Shown: positions 8,380 to 18,722, numbered from the stretch's first letter. The stretch is DNA of 64,000 nucleotides from Limnohabitans sp. Rim8 (GCA_945897465.1 CAMDFK010000011.1:1-64000); one strand, 5' to 3'. Made by a program: numbers and translations. The notes: generated by a model not told the origin, from the letters alone.

Positions 8380-8928
8380 TCAGTCCAACAGGGTGTGTGC
8401 TCCTTCAAAGCGTTGGGCGTAATAGCGGTTGCTGAGCGCATCGATGCGTACCCCGGTGCGTGGGTTGCTGGCGTGCACAAAACGGTTGTCACCCACGTAC
8501 ACCCCGACATGCGAGTGGCGTGCGCCCAGGGAGTTGAAAAATACCAGATCGCCCGGTTGCAAATCGGACCGGTCGATGGGGCGGGACATGCGGCCTAAGT
8601 CGGCCGCAGAGCCCTGGACCCGCAAGCCGCCCCCTACGCGCATCACATGGGCCACCAGGCCGGAGCAGTCAAAACCGGTGGCCGGGCCACGGCCGCCCCA
8701 TGCATAAGGCGTGTCGAGCAAAGACAGCGCCGCCATGGCCACATCGTTGCGCACGCTGTTGTAGGGGCCGGGTGGCCGCGGGCGCGATGCAGCAGGGTTG
8801 GCGGGCACACCACTGGCGGGCGCAGGTCGTTTGGCTGGGGGCGATGAGCAACCCGCCAGCAAGAGGGCAGCCCCCAGACCGCTGAGCAAGCAGCTGCGTC
8901 GTTTGTTGGATTGCGCAGTTGCCTTCAT
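8380..8928 (-). CDS. NlpC/P60-family lipoprotein endopeptidase
   Basis: The 182-residue protein has a lipoprotein signal (LLSGLGAALLLAGC, lipobox LAGC), a proline-rich linker and an NlpC/P60 (C40) domain. The catalytic Cys is in FDCSGLVAHV and the His in ARHSHVGVYVG; PGDLVFFNSLG is the conserved central motif. Such enzymes (Spr/MepS-like) hydrolyse peptide cross-links in murein on the inner face of the outer membrane. Its ATG overlaps the stop of the response regulator gene by four bases, so it is probably translated from the two-component mRNA. Confidence 0.9.
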   Translation of the reverse strand: MKATAQSNKRRSCLLSGLGAALLLAGCSSPPAKRPAPASGVPANPAASRPRPPGPYNSVRNDVAMAALSLLDTPYAWGGRGPATGFDCSGLVAHVMRVGGGLRVQGSAADLGRMSRPIDRSDLQPGDLVFFNSLGARHSHVGVYVGDNRFVHASNPRTGVRIDALSNRYYAQRFEGAHTLLD

Positions 8929-9590
8929 GCCATTTGCCGCATCAGGTTGGCCAGCTCGACGGCCGACTTCACTTCCATCTTGTCGAACACCCGAGCGCGG
9001 TGCACTTCCACCGTGCGCACGCTGATGTCGAGCTGGTCGGCGATCAGTTTGTTGGGCAGGCCTTCGACCACCAGGCGCATCACGTCACGTTCACGCTCGG
9101 TCAACTCCAGCAGGCGCGACTGCAGGCGCTGCTGGGTTTGGCGGGCCAGCAAACGCGCTTGTGACAAGGCCAGGGCCTGTTCGACCCGGTCGACCAAGGC
9201 GTTGTCCGAGAAAGGCTTTTCGCAAAAATCAAAAGCCCCGCGTTTGACGCTGTCCACCGCGGTAGGCACATCGGCGTGGCCAGTCAAAAAAATCACGGGC
9301 CAGGCCTGCCCCATGCCTTTGGCCAGCAGTTGCTCAAACAAGGCCAAGCCGCTCATGCCGGGCATGCGCACGTCCAGCAAAATGCAGCCCGACTGCTGCA
9401 GCCTTAACGGGTCGGGTTGCCAAGCACTGCCGTGGCCTGTGCCCTTGCCCTGCACCATGGCCAAGAAAGCTTCGGCGCTGTCAAAAGATTCACTGAACAA
9501 GCGCCGCGTGCGCAGCAACCAAGCCATGCCCTCACGCACACTGGCGTCGTCATCGACAATGAAAACGGTGGGCGTGTCGGTGAAATTCAT
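8925..9590 (-). CDS. FixJ/DctR-type response regulator
   Basis: This 221-residue protein has an N-terminal receiver domain (acidic pocket VDDD at 13-15, phospho-acceptor Asp73 in LLDVRMPGMSG, conserved Lys125 in CEKPF) and a C-terminal LuxR-type helix-turn-helix (LTERERDVMRLVVEGLPNKLIADQL). The region around residues 46-64 is longer than in typical FixJ receivers by roughly 15-20 residues. It overlaps the kinase gene by four bases. Relatives include DctR and TtrR, which activate uptake genes; the target genes are not evident here. Confidence 0.9.
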   Translation of the reverse strand: MNFTDTPTVFIVDDDASVREGMAWLLRTRRLFSESFDSAEAFLAMVQGKGTGHGSAWQPDPLRLQQSGCILLDVRMPGMSGLALFEQLLAKGMGQAWPVIFLTGHADVPTAVDSVKRGAFDFCEKPFSDNALVDRVEQALALSQARLLARQTQQRLQSRLLELTERERDVMRLVVEGLPNKLIADQLDISVRTVEVHRARVFDKMEVKSAVELANLMRQMA

Positions 9591-11695
9591 GCGCTGATCT
9601 TATCCAAAAGCACAGCGGGCAAGGTGAAGCGAAAGACCGTGCCCCGGGGTGTCAGGGGCTCGAAACTCAGGTGACCGCCGTGCTGCTCAACCACTGTGCG
9701 GCACAGGCTCAGGCCCAAGCCCATGCCTTCGGCCTTGGTGGTGAAAAACGGGGTGAACAGTTGCCCGGCCACGTCCTCGCCAATGCCTACACCGACATCG
9801 CTGACCGAGAATTCCACCCAGCCGTGTTCGGCGTGGGAGGTGTCGTTGGGAGCGGTACGCCGCACCTGCAGCACCAGCACCCGATCGGTGCTGCCGGGCT
9901 GGTCCATGGCCTGCATGCCGTTGCGCGCCAGGTTCAGCAGCACCTGCTCGACCATGGTGCGGTCGCACAGGACCGGGGGCAGTTTGGCCTCGATGCGGGT
10001 GTGCACCCTGACCTGGAGTTTGCGGGCCTGCAGATTGACCAGCGGGGCAATCGCGTCGAGCAGGGCCACAGGCGCCACGGCTTCGCGGGCCTGGTCGCGG
10101 CGGCGCACAAAGTCGTGCACGCTGTTGATGACCTTGCCCGCCCGCCCAGCTTGCTCGGCAATGCGGCGCAGGGCCATGTGCACATCGTCCAGGGTTTGTG
10201 GCACGGCGGCGGGGTCTTTGAGCAGGTTGAGCGAGCCATTGGCATAGCTGGCGATGGCGGCCAGCGGCTGGTTCAGCTCGTGGCTGAGCAAGGAGGCCAT
10301 CTCGCCCACGGTGGCCAGGCGGGCGGTGGCCTGCAGGCGCTCTTGGCTGGCCCGCGAGAGTTCTTCGATGCGTCGCTGTTCGCTGATATCGATCACCGCG
10401 CCCATCCAGCCGGTTTGTTGGCCTTGGCCACTGATGAGCGGCGCTTCGATGATGAGCACCTCAAATCGCGTGCCGTCCGCTCGCATGAAGACCGACTCGA
10501 AGCCTTCGCGTGGTGGGGCGTTGCCTGCCAGCCGGATGGCCTGACGCTGCTGGTATTCGTCCACCATTTCTGGGGGCCAATAGGGCATGGGGGCCAGCTT
10601 GCCGGTGAGCTGTTCGGCCGTCAGCCCCACCATTTGGCAAAAGGCCGGGTTCACGTAGGTGATGCGCCCTTCCAGGTCGCGGGCACGCAAGCCGGTCACC
10701 AGCGAGTCCTCCATGGCCTTGCGAAAAGCCAGGGCCTCGGCCAAGTCGTTTTCGGCTTTCAGGCGACGGCGCGAGTCTTTGGCGAGCAAGACCATCACGG
10801 TGATCAGGGCGATCGACATGCCCGTCACCAAGGCGGTCAGCACGTTGGGGAACAGGTCAGGCTCGCCTCGGCGGCCGTCCATGCGCAAGACCAGGGTGTT
10901 GCCAGGCAGGTCCACCAGTTGTTGGGCAGTGAACACCCGCAGGCCTCGGCTTTGGGTGCCCGCAATGGCCAGGCGGGTGCCGTCGGGTTCGGTGAACGAG
11001 ATTTCGTTGCGTCGACCAAAGTTCTCGCTCAAGCGTTCGCTGATGAGCTCTTGCAGCCCGTAGGTCACGACCGTGAAACCCACCAATACGCCACTTTGGG
11101 TGTTGGGCAAGCACATGTCCATGACCTCCAGGCCCAGCCCATTGTTTTGAGGCAAAAAATATGAACGTGAATAACTCGCCCCACTGCTGCGCTGGGCCCG
11201 CAGACAAGCTTGTTGGGCTTCGCTCAGTGTTTCGCTTCGGGGCACACGTTCGAAGACAGGACTGCGCAAAAAGGAATCAGCAGATCGGTTCAGGTTCAGC
11301 TCCGTGTCACGCCACTCGATGCGCAGCATGTCGCGGTTGTCGCGCAACAGGGCTTGTGCCTCCAAGGACCAGAAGTCATCTGTGGGGAGGCTCGATTGAA
11401 GACCCTGAAAGACCTGCACATGGCGAGCCAGTTGGGTGTGTAAATCATTGACCGCATTGGCAGTGTCGCGTTCCAATTCAGCCTGCAGTTGGCTGGCTTC
11501 GTAACGCCCAGCCAGCCAGACCAGGGTCACCAGCACCGCCATGACCAGCGCGATCAAGGCGCTCCAAAGACTTCGGCGCCCTCGCCCGCCGGGCAGTGCG
11601 TCCTCCAACGCCAGCCACCAGGCCAAGGTGCGAGCTTTGAATGTGGAGATCAGATGCTGCAGCGCTTGGGATGTCATCCCTGCATTGTCCTGCAC
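9587..11695 (-). CDS. PAS-containing sensor histidine kinase (DctS-like)
   Basis: This 702-residue inner-membrane kinase has membrane segments near residues 42-63 and 285-306 that flank a periplasmic sensor region of about 220 residues. A PAS domain follows (about 320-440, with GRITYVNPAFCQMVGLTAEQL), then the phospho-acceptor helix (His472 in LLSHELNQPLAAIASYANG) and a HATPase domain (GVGIGEDV, FTTKAEGMGLGLSLCRTVVEQHGG). The LNQPL H-box and the overall plan match DctS/FixL-type kinases, which sense dicarboxylates or other ligands. The ligand is unknown since no transporter lies nearby. Met7 (11677) is an alternative start. Confidence 0.9.
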   Translation of the reverse strand: MQDNAGMTSQALQHLISTFKARTLAWWLALEDALPGGRGRRSLWSALIALVMAVLVTLVWLAGRYEASQLQAELERDTANAVNDLHTQLARHVQVFQGLQSSLPTDDFWSLEAQALLRDNRDMLRIEWRDTELNLNRSADSFLRSPVFERVPRSETLSEAQQACLRAQRSSGASYSRSYFLPQNNGLGLEVMDMCLPNTQSGVLVGFTVVTYGLQELISERLSENFGRRNEISFTEPDGTRLAIAGTQSRGLRVFTAQQLVDLPGNTLVLRMDGRRGEPDLFPNVLTALVTGMSIALITVMVLLAKDSRRRLKAENDLAEALAFRKAMEDSLVTGLRARDLEGRITYVNPAFCQMVGLTAEQLTGKLAPMPYWPPEMVDEYQQRQAIRLAGNAPPREGFESVFMRADGTRFEVLIIEAPLISGQGQQTGWMGAVIDISEQRRIEELSRASQERLQATARLATVGEMASLLSHELNQPLAAIASYANGSLNLLKDPAAVPQTLDDVHMALRRIAEQAGRAGKVINSVHDFVRRRDQAREAVAPVALLDAIAPLVNLQARKLQVRVHTRIEAKLPPVLCDRTMVEQVLLNLARNGMQAMDQPGSTDRVLVLQVRRTAPNDTSHAEHGWVEFSVSDVGVGIGEDVAGQLFTPFFTTKAEGMGLGLSLCRTVVEQHGGHLSFEPLTPRGTVFRFTLPAVLLDKISA

Positions 11696-11740
11696 CCAAG
11701 CTTCAGAAATGGACGGATGGTCGTTTTTGGCCGGTTCTGA

Positions 11741-14700
11741 TCATGGCGGGGTTTTCGGTGGGGTGGCTTGGACCGCGCGTTCGTCAACCCGGGTGACTTG
11801 AGGGCTGGCCCAACTGCCTTCCACCAAAAACTCCTGGGCCGAGGCGCGTGCAAGGGGGTTTTTCAGCAGCCACTGGGCAATGAAGGTGGTCAGGCCAACC
11901 ACGGGGTTCACGGCCAGGGCCGCCACCAAGGACGCGGTGCCTGTGTCCACAATGGGCAGAATTTGTACACGCAATTTTTGGGTCTCGCGAGCCAGATCGG
12001 CCGAGCCGTCCATCTGCACCAACGCGTTGACACCTTTGATGTTCAAGTTGCGGGTATTGGCCATGCCATGCACGATGGTCACGTCGCCTTGAACAGCGTC
12101 AAACGCAAAGCCTTGTGCAAATACATCCCTGAAATCAAGCAGCAAGCGCCTGGGCAAGGCCTGCAGGCTCAATACGCCCAGCAGTTTGGCCACGCCGGGT
12201 TCGGCTTTGAGGAATTGACCTCGACCCATTCGCACATCCAGGTGGCCGTTCAGGCTAGGGTAATGCAAGCTGAGTGGTGAGCCTTGCCAACTGATCACGC
12301 CTTCGAGTTGGCCCGCGCCGCCGCGCAAAGCGTCGGGCGTACCCATTCGGATCAACAATGCGCCAGCATCGTGCACGTCCATCACAAAATCCATCTCGGT
12401 CTTGCGCCAAGGGCTGCCTTCGCGGGCGGCCAGCCAGCGGCCCGTGCCGCGCAACGAGGCTTCGGGCAAATCGATGTTGAATTTTTTCAGTTGCCATTCA
12501 CGGGATGCCGAGGTTTGGGTGATGCCTTTGACGGTGTTGACGGCTTCGATTTCGACACGCCCCAAGGGTTTGCCGCGCAGCACCATCGCATCCACCACGA
12601 TATCGAGGCCGGGCAGGCTGGTGGGCGGTGCTTCAAGCAGGCTTTCTACCTCGTTTGCACTCGAAGGCGGTAAATTTAGGCGGCTCAGTCGAGCAAACAA
12701 TTGACCGGCTTGTTCGGATTTCTCGGGTTGGGCGGGCTCAAAGACCAGATGGCCGCTGAGTTCGTCGGCGTCGATGTTGACGCGCCAGCGACCTGCTTCG
12801 TGAATGCCGCCCGCTTGCACCTGATGCAGATGGCGGTCCTTGGCTAACAAGCGGCTGGCTTTCAGGCCCAGGCGTGTCGGCAGGTAGTCTTGCCAAACAG
12901 GGGAGGGTGTTGGTGAAGCGGGTCTTGCCTGAGCCGTTGGTGCGGGCATCAAAGCCAACCACTCGTCCACCACCAGTTGGTCCATGACGATGTGGGCGGT
13001 CACCCCGGTTCTGGGCAGCGCGGGCAGGTTTTCGGGCAACACGCCCAGACCCAGTCGGCCGCGCAACACCTTGGGGGTGTCACTGCTCAAATCGCGCACG
13101 TACTGCACGTGCACTTTGTTGCCCAAAGCGAGCTTGATTTCATCTTGGAGTCCAGCTGGCGTTTGTAGGCTGCGGATCTGCAGGCTCAGAGGCTGTTCGG
13201 CTGCAGCGGTTTTGCCCAAGGGGGCGGGCAGTTGCAAGCCCAGGCCGCCAAGCTGGCTGCGCACCGTCAGCTCGGGCAGGCCTTTTGGCCATGCCAGGCG
13301 GGCGTGGTAGTCGGTGGCACCGTTGGCGTGCTGGGCCAGCAGGGCCAGCGGGGCTACATCGTCTGCCGCGAGCAGGCCCGCCGCGCTCACACGGCCCCGG
13401 GCCTCCAACACCGTCTGGGCTACCTTGGAGGCTGTTTGACCCGCAACCGGTTCAGGCGTGTTCATGCCGCCATCGATCAGGGCAGGGCCACCCAGCAGCG
13501 TGGCCTGCAGCTGGCGCACCTCAAACCCTCGTTCGTTGAACGTCAGTGTGCCGTTCAGTTTTCTCAGCCAGGGTGTACCGGGCAGCATGCGCAAGTCGTT
13601 GCCATTGAACTGCACGCTGCCTTGAACGCGGCTTTTGCTCAAGTCTTGCAAGGGCAGCTGCAAGGCAAAGCGGGTGAGCACAGGCCCGCTGGCCTGTGCG
13701 GGCTGCAAGGCGCTCGCGAGCATCTCGTTCAACGGCGATTGCCGCACCAGACCCAGCAACAAGGGCGCATCGGCCTGACTTTGGGCTTGTACACGCAGTA
13801 CAGGCTCTTGGGTCATATCGTCGATGACTACCGCATCGGCTTTCAGCTCGACGGCTTGTACGCCCTCCCCCATCAAGGCGCGGGCTTCGTGCAGTTGCAT
13901 GCCCAAGCGGTCAAAAGTCAGTTGGCCTTGTAAGCCACGCAAGCGTGGCCAAGGAACTTCACCGGGATTCATCAGGGAGGCGGGCACCATGTCCAGTTCG
14001 CCGTCTTTCAATTCCCCTGTAAAGAGGAATGTGCCGTCTTCGGGCCGCGCAAAGGGCAGTTTGTCCAGATCTCCCTGGATTTGAACCTGCACATTTTCAT
14101 AGCGGCCTTGCACCAGCGCATCGCGCAGGTAATGGCGCACCTCAGGTGGCAAGCTTAGGGGCAGGTAGCGGTGTACGGATGCGGCTTGCGCCCGCTGAAT
14201 GCGCCCTTGTAAGCTCAAGATGCCAGGGCCATGGCCTAGCGGGCCAGGCCGCCATTGGCCCTGCCATTGGCCTTGTAAGTCGGCATTGGCCAGACGCAAG
14301 GACCAGTTCGGCACATGCCAGCTGGCGTCGCCACTTTGGCCTGTTTCTCGAGCCCAGCTCAGTCCCGCGTGCATTTCTTGCAAGGACACTTTGGATGGCT
14401 CCAGCAGCCCCGGTAACCACAGGGTACTGCCCTCGCCGGTTTGCAGGTCCAAACGGCCACCGTTGGCGGTCATGGCCAGCGTCAATTGCCCACCGTTCAG
14501 GCCGGGCACATCGGCACCGGGGAGCGCGCCCCAGGCGGCCACCACCTCGGAGCCGGGCGCCCAACTCAGGCCCTCGACTTGGGCCTGCGCCTCTTGAATG
14601 TCGGGTTTGTGCCAGTCGCCATGCCACAGCAGGTTCAAGGACGTGAGTTGGCCTTGCACATCACGCGCCTGCAAAGCACTGCGCAACCGTGGGGGCAGCG

Positions 14701-15910
14701 CCATGTCCGCAGGCATGCGCAAAGCCAAGGCCCGAAGGGCTTGTAAGTCCAGTTGCGCCGCTTGCAAGTGGCCTTTGGCCGGGCGAGCGCCTTGGGCATT
14801 TGTGTAATTCAGCTTCAATGGGCCCCCGGGCCAGCGCAGGCCTTGTTCGCCGATGATGCGCAGCGCCTGTGATTCGGCCACAAAGCCTTCGGCATGCACT
14901 TGCAGGCCCAATCGACCCGTCAGGCTTTGCAAGTTCAGGGGCGGCTGGTTGGGGTTGAATCGGAGTTGCAGGTCTTTCAGGTCCAGATCGGCCAAACCAC
15001 CTCGCCACTGGCCTTCGAAAACATCGGCCCACAGGTGCAAACGCCCCACTCCTTTGATGGGCCCGTGTTGGGCCGACCCGCTGGCAGGCCCTGGCAGGCC
15101 CTGGGCGGACCAGCGAGCCATGTCCAGTTGCGGAAAGTGGGCAAAGGCTTGGCCTGACCAATCGCTCAATCGCCCTGGGTGCAAAGACAGCAACTTGCGC
15201 TTGAACTGGCCCATCAGCACAAAACGTTCGCCCCAGCCTGGGGGCGGGGTGGCGTCCAGGCGCAGCGCGTGTTGCCGGGCCGAGTTGCGCATCACCAAGT
15301 CCACGTCGCGCAGCGTCACAGGCTCTGGGCTGGTGCGGGGTTGAGCGGGTGTGCTGCTCAGGCCTTGGCCTGGCCCATACCAATGCACCTTAGCGCCCCG
15401 TACCACCACCTCGCGCTGGCTCAGCAGCCAGTCAGCAGCAGGCGAATTTGCGCTGGCGGTGGGGCCCCAATCGATTCCGGCGATTTGCCATTGCCCATCG
15501 TCCAGTAGGCGCAGCGTCAGTTCGGGCGCATCCAGCACCAATTGGTCCAGCTTGCCTTGCACCACGGCGTGCAGACTGAGCGCCACCTGTACTTTGGGCA
15601 GGTGCAGTGCGGGCCGCCCTACGGCGTCCAGCAGTTCAATGTCGCGCAGCTCAAAAGACGGCACCCAGCCTGTACTTTGGGCTGATACGCCACCAATTCG
15701 AACGGGAACACCCAGCGATTGTCGGGCAAGGGTTTCCAGGGCAGGGCGAAATTCGGCGATTCGCGGCACAATCCAGAAATGCAGCGTTGCCCAGGCCAAA
15801 CCCAACACCAGCCCGGCAACCAGCAGGCCCCATAAGACAAGCCGAATCACCCACGCCAGCCAAGGCAGCAGCGGGGTTTCGGTCGTGGGCTGGGTGGGTG
15901 AAGACGACAC
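11741..15910 (-). CDS. yhdP: YhdP-family AsmA/TamB-like envelope protein
   Basis: A very large protein (1389 residues from the GTG at 15910) with one N-terminal membrane anchor (WLAWVIRLVLWGLLVAGLVLGLAWA) and a long periplasmic body of repeated beta-rich segments, ending in the AsmA-like C-terminal region (LNGHLDVRMGRGQFLKAEPG, LNIKGVNALVQMDGSADLA). YhdP and its relatives TamB and YdbH form hydrophobic bridges that carry phospholipids to the outer membrane. The reading frame extends to a TTG at 15952, inside the divergent glnE gene; GTG at 15910 is a compromise because neither has a clear ribosome site. Confidence 0.85.
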   Translation of the reverse strand: MSSSPTQPTTETPLLPWLAWVIRLVLWGLLVAGLVLGLAWATLHFWIVPRIAEFRPALETLARQSLGVPVRIGGVSAQSTGWVPSFELRDIELLDAVGRPALHLPKVQVALSLHAVVQGKLDQLVLDAPELTLRLLDDGQWQIAGIDWGPTASANSPAADWLLSQREVVVRGAKVHWYGPGQGLSSTPAQPRTSPEPVTLRDVDLVMRNSARQHALRLDATPPPGWGERFVLMGQFKRKLLSLHPGRLSDWSGQAFAHFPQLDMARWSAQGLPGPASGSAQHGPIKGVGRLHLWADVFEGQWRGGLADLDLKDLQLRFNPNQPPLNLQSLTGRLGLQVHAEGFVAESQALRIIGEQGLRWPGGPLKLNYTNAQGARPAKGHLQAAQLDLQALRALALRMPADMALPPRLRSALQARDVQGQLTSLNLLWHGDWHKPDIQEAQAQVEGLSWAPGSEVVAAWGALPGADVPGLNGGQLTLAMTANGGRLDLQTGEGSTLWLPGLLEPSKVSLQEMHAGLSWARETGQSGDASWHVPNWSLRLANADLQGQWQGQWRPGPLGHGPGILSLQGRIQRAQAASVHRYLPLSLPPEVRHYLRDALVQGRYENVQVQIQGDLDKLPFARPEDGTFLFTGELKDGELDMVPASLMNPGEVPWPRLRGLQGQLTFDRLGMQLHEARALMGEGVQAVELKADAVVIDDMTQEPVLRVQAQSQADAPLLLGLVRQSPLNEMLASALQPAQASGPVLTRFALQLPLQDLSKSRVQGSVQFNGNDLRMLPGTPWLRKLNGTLTFNERGFEVRQLQATLLGGPALIDGGMNTPEPVAGQTASKVAQTVLEARGRVSAAGLLAADDVAPLALLAQHANGATDYHARLAWPKGLPELTVRSQLGGLGLQLPAPLGKTAAAEQPLSLQIRSLQTPAGLQDEIKLALGNKVHVQYVRDLSSDTPKVLRGRLGLGVLPENLPALPRTGVTAHIVMDQLVVDEWLALMPAPTAQARPASPTPSPVWQDYLPTRLGLKASRLLAKDRHLHQVQAGGIHEAGRWRVNIDADELSGHLVFEPAQPEKSEQAGQLFARLSRLNLPPSSANEVESLLEAPPTSLPGLDIVVDAMVLRGKPLGRVEIEAVNTVKGITQTSASREWQLKKFNIDLPEASLRGTGRWLAAREGSPWRKTEMDFVMDVHDAGALLIRMGTPDALRGGAGQLEGVISWQGSPLSLHYPSLNGHLDVRMGRGQFLKAEPGVAKLLGVLSLQALPRRLLLDFRDVFAQGFAFDAVQGDVTIVHGMANTRNLNIKGVNALVQMDGSADLARETQKLRVQILPIVDTGTASLVAALAVNPVVGLTTFIAQWLLKNPLARASAQEFLVEGSWASPQVTRVDERAVQATPPKTPP

Positions 15911-15941
15911 AAACGTATGAATTAGAAAGTCAGCAGGAATT

Positions 15942-18722
15942 ATGACCCGCAACCCGTCCTTGGACGATCGTTTTGACCCTTGCGCCGCGATTGTTTTGCC
16001 CCTTGGTGTGTCTGGACCTCAGGGTTTCCCCGCTGAATTGACCGTGTACTCCCGCTTTGTGCAGCGCCTGCACCGTCGGTATGCCGATGAACTCCCACTG
16101 CTGCCCCCCGGCGCACCGACACGCGCCAGCTTGAACGCCGCCTACGCCGCCTTGCAGGCCAAAGGCCTGGACACCAGTGCGGCTTTGCGTGTGCTGCGCC
16201 AACTCTCGCTGGAGCGCCTGGCCCAGCTTGACTGCAGCCGCCAAGCCGATTTGACGGCGGTCACTCACGGCATGACCTGGCTGGCCGAGGTCACCCTTGA
16301 CATCGCCTGGCAGCAAGTCATGGCCGACCTGGACGCCTTGCACGGCGCCCCGACCAAGTCCGACGGCCAGCGCGCCGAGATGTGGATTGTGGGCATGGGC
16401 AAACTGGGTGCCCGCGAGCTGAACGTGTCGAGCGACATCGACCTGATTTATGTCTACGACGAAGACGGCCAGACCTTGGGCAACAGCGAAGGCCGCAACA
16501 AGGTCTCGTGCCAGGAGTACTTCACCCGCGCGGTCAAGCGCATGTACGCCCTGATCGGCGACACCACCGAGCACGGCTTTGTGTTCCGGGTGGATTTGGC
16601 GCTGCGCCCCAACGGCAACTCCGGCCCCAGCGTGGTGTCGCTCGACGCCCTGGAAGAGTATTTGCTGGTGCAAGGCCGCGAGTGGGAGCGCTTTGCCTGG
16701 ATGAAAAGCCGTGTGGTGGCGCCCCGCAGTGCGGTGCTCAATGGTTCCTCCCAGGCGTTGCGGGCCGTGGTGCTGCCTTTTGTGTTCCGGCGCTACCTCG
16801 ACTACAACGTGTTCGAGTCGCTGCGCACCTTGCACCAGCAAATCCGCGACCATGCCTCCAAGCGCAGTGCGGGCCACCCCGAACGCGCCAACGATGTGAA
16901 GCTCTCACGCGGCGGTATCCGCGAAATCGAGTTCACGGTGCAACTTTTGCAGGTGGTGCGCGGCGGCCAGTTTCCCGAATTGCGCACCCGCCCCACGCTG
17001 GACGCCCTGCAGCGCGTGGCCAAGGCCGGGCTCATGCCGCAGGCCACAGCCGACGCATTGGGCGCGGCGTATGTGTTTTTGCGCCAGGTGGAGCACCGCA
17101 TCCAGTACCTGGACGACCAGCAAACCCATGTGTTGCCCACCCGCGACGACGACCTGGCCTGGATTGCGCAGTCCCTGGGCCACACCGACGCCTGCGCCTT
17201 TTTGAGCGAACTGGATGCCCACCGCGAGGTGGTGGCGCAGGAGTTCGACACCTTGCTCGGCGGTGACCGCGAATGCAAAACCTGCAACGGCAAGAACGGT
17301 AAAACCAACCGCGAGCACGCCGAGCTGGACGGGGTGTTGGGTGATTTCAGTGGCCCGGTGCGCGAGCGCTTGGCGCAATGGGTCGACAACCCGCGAGTGC
17401 AGTCTTTGCGCGACGACGCCCGGGGCCGTTTGATGCGATTGCTGCAGCGCACCGCCCAATGGCTGGACACAGGCCGCGTGAGCGAGGAAGCCGTGCTGCG
17501 CATGGTCGACTGGATCGAGCCGCTGCTGCGCCGCGAAAGCTATCTGGCCCTCATGCTCGAGCGCCCGTCGGTGCACGAACGCTTGCTGCGCTTGCTGGGC
17601 GCGGCCAAGTGGCCTGCCCGCTACCTGCTGCAACACCCGGGGGTGATCGACGAGCTGGCCGGGGGCAACCTGTTTGACAGCCGCTTTGACGCTGCCGAAT
17701 TCGAGGGTGAGTTGCAGGCCCGCTTGGTGGCGCTGCAGCGCACGGGCGAAGACGACGAGGAGAGCTTGCTCAATTTGCTGCGCCGCGCCCACCATGCCGA
17801 GCAGTTCCGCACGCTCGCGCGTGATGTGGAAGGCGTGCTCACGGTAGAGCAAGTGGCCGACGACCTGAGTGCCCTGGCCGATGCCGTGCTGCGCGTGACG
17901 GCCCGCTGGTGCTGGAGCCGCCTCAAAACCCGTCACCGTGAGGTGCCAGCGATTGCCATCATTGGCTACGGCAAGCTCGGCGGCAAGGAGCTGGGCTACG
18001 GCAGCGACCTGGACATCGTTTTTGTGTACGAAGACGAGGACGAACGCGCCCAGGAAATCTATGCCGCCTATGTGCGCAAACTCATCAACTGGATGACGGT
18101 GAAAACCGCCGACGGCGACCTGTACGAAATCGACACCGCGCTCAGGCCCAACGGCAACTCGGGTTTGTTGGTCACCCGCTTTGAGGCGTTTGCCGATTAC
18201 CAGCAGCAGCGCGGCAGCAACACCGCCTGGACTTGGGAACACCAGGCCATGACCCGCGCCCGCTTTGTCATGGGCCTACCAAGCTTGGCCCCGCGCTTCG
18301 ATGGGGTGCGCCACGCGGTCATCAGCGCCCCGCGCGATGCGGACAGCCTCAAGGCCGAAATCGTGGCCATGCGCGACAAAGTGCGCCAGGGCCACCCGGT
18401 CAAAGCCGAGCGTTTTGACGTGAAACACAGCCCCGGTGGCATGGTGGATGCCGAGTTTGCCGTGCAATACCTGGTGCTGCTGCACACCGCGTCCCACCCC
18501 GAGCTGGCCGACAACGTGGGCAACATTGCTTTATTGATCCGTGCTGAAGCCGTGGGTTTGCTGCCGCTGGGCACGGGACAGGCCGCCGCCAATGCTTACC
18601 GTGAGCTGCGCCGGGTGCAACACCGCGCCCGCCTGAACGAAGAGCCCACCGACGTGCCGATGGCCGAATTGGCTGACGAGCGCGGTGCTGTATTGGCGTT
18701 GTGGCGAGCGGTGATGGGTTGA
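15942..18722 (+). CDS. glnE: glutamine synthetase adenylyltransferase/adenylyl-removing enzyme
   Basis: This 926-residue bifunctional enzyme adenylylates and deadenylylates glutamine synthetase in response to PII and glutamine. Two nucleotidyltransferase domains are visible: the N-terminal removase near residue 150 (GMGKLGARELNVSSDIDLIYVY) and the C-terminal transferase near residue 673 (GYGKLGGKELGYGSDLDIVFVY). Each is followed by its regulatory helical domain with DTALRPNGNSG or DLALRPNGNSG. The length is normal. An AGCAGGA ribosome site lies 5 bases before the ATG. The gene is divergent from yhdP with only 31 bases between the chosen starts. Confidence 0.97.
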   Translation: MTRNPSLDDRFDPCAAIVLPLGVSGPQGFPAELTVYSRFVQRLHRRYADELPLLPPGAPTRASLNAAYAALQAKGLDTSAALRVLRQLSLERLAQLDCSRQADLTAVTHGMTWLAEVTLDIAWQQVMADLDALHGAPTKSDGQRAEMWIVGMGKLGARELNVSSDIDLIYVYDEDGQTLGNSEGRNKVSCQEYFTRAVKRMYALIGDTTEHGFVFRVDLALRPNGNSGPSVVSLDALEEYLLVQGREWERFAWMKSRVVAPRSAVLNGSSQALRAVVLPFVFRRYLDYNVFESLRTLHQQIRDHASKRSAGHPERANDVKLSRGGIREIEFTVQLLQVVRGGQFPELRTRPTLDALQRVAKAGLMPQATADALGAAYVFLRQVEHRIQYLDDQQTHVLPTRDDDLAWIAQSLGHTDACAFLSELDAHREVVAQEFDTLLGGDRECKTCNGKNGKTNREHAELDGVLGDFSGPVRERLAQWVDNPRVQSLRDDARGRLMRLLQRTAQWLDTGRVSEEAVLRMVDWIEPLLRRESYLALMLERPSVHERLLRLLGAAKWPARYLLQHPGVIDELAGGNLFDSRFDAAEFEGELQARLVALQRTGEDDEESLLNLLRRAHHAEQFRTLARDVEGVLTVEQVADDLSALADAVLRVTARWCWSRLKTRHREVPAIAIIGYGKLGGKELGYGSDLDIVFVYEDEDERAQEIYAAYVRKLINWMTVKTADGDLYEIDTALRPNGNSGLLVTRFEAFADYQQQRGSNTAWTWEHQAMTRARFVMGLPSLAPRFDGVRHAVISAPRDADSLKAEIVAMRDKVRQGHPVKAERFDVKHSPGGMVDAEFAVQYLVLLHTASHPELADNVGNIALLIRAEAVGLLPLGTGQAAANAYRELRRVQHRARLNEEPTDVPMAELADERGAVLALWRAVMG

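Noticed and set aside
9671-11164. 497-codon open frame opposite the histidine kinase
   Set aside because: The His/Gln/Gly-rich product is a typical shadow of a GC-rich gene, while the minus strand encodes a full kinase with H-box and ATPase motifs.
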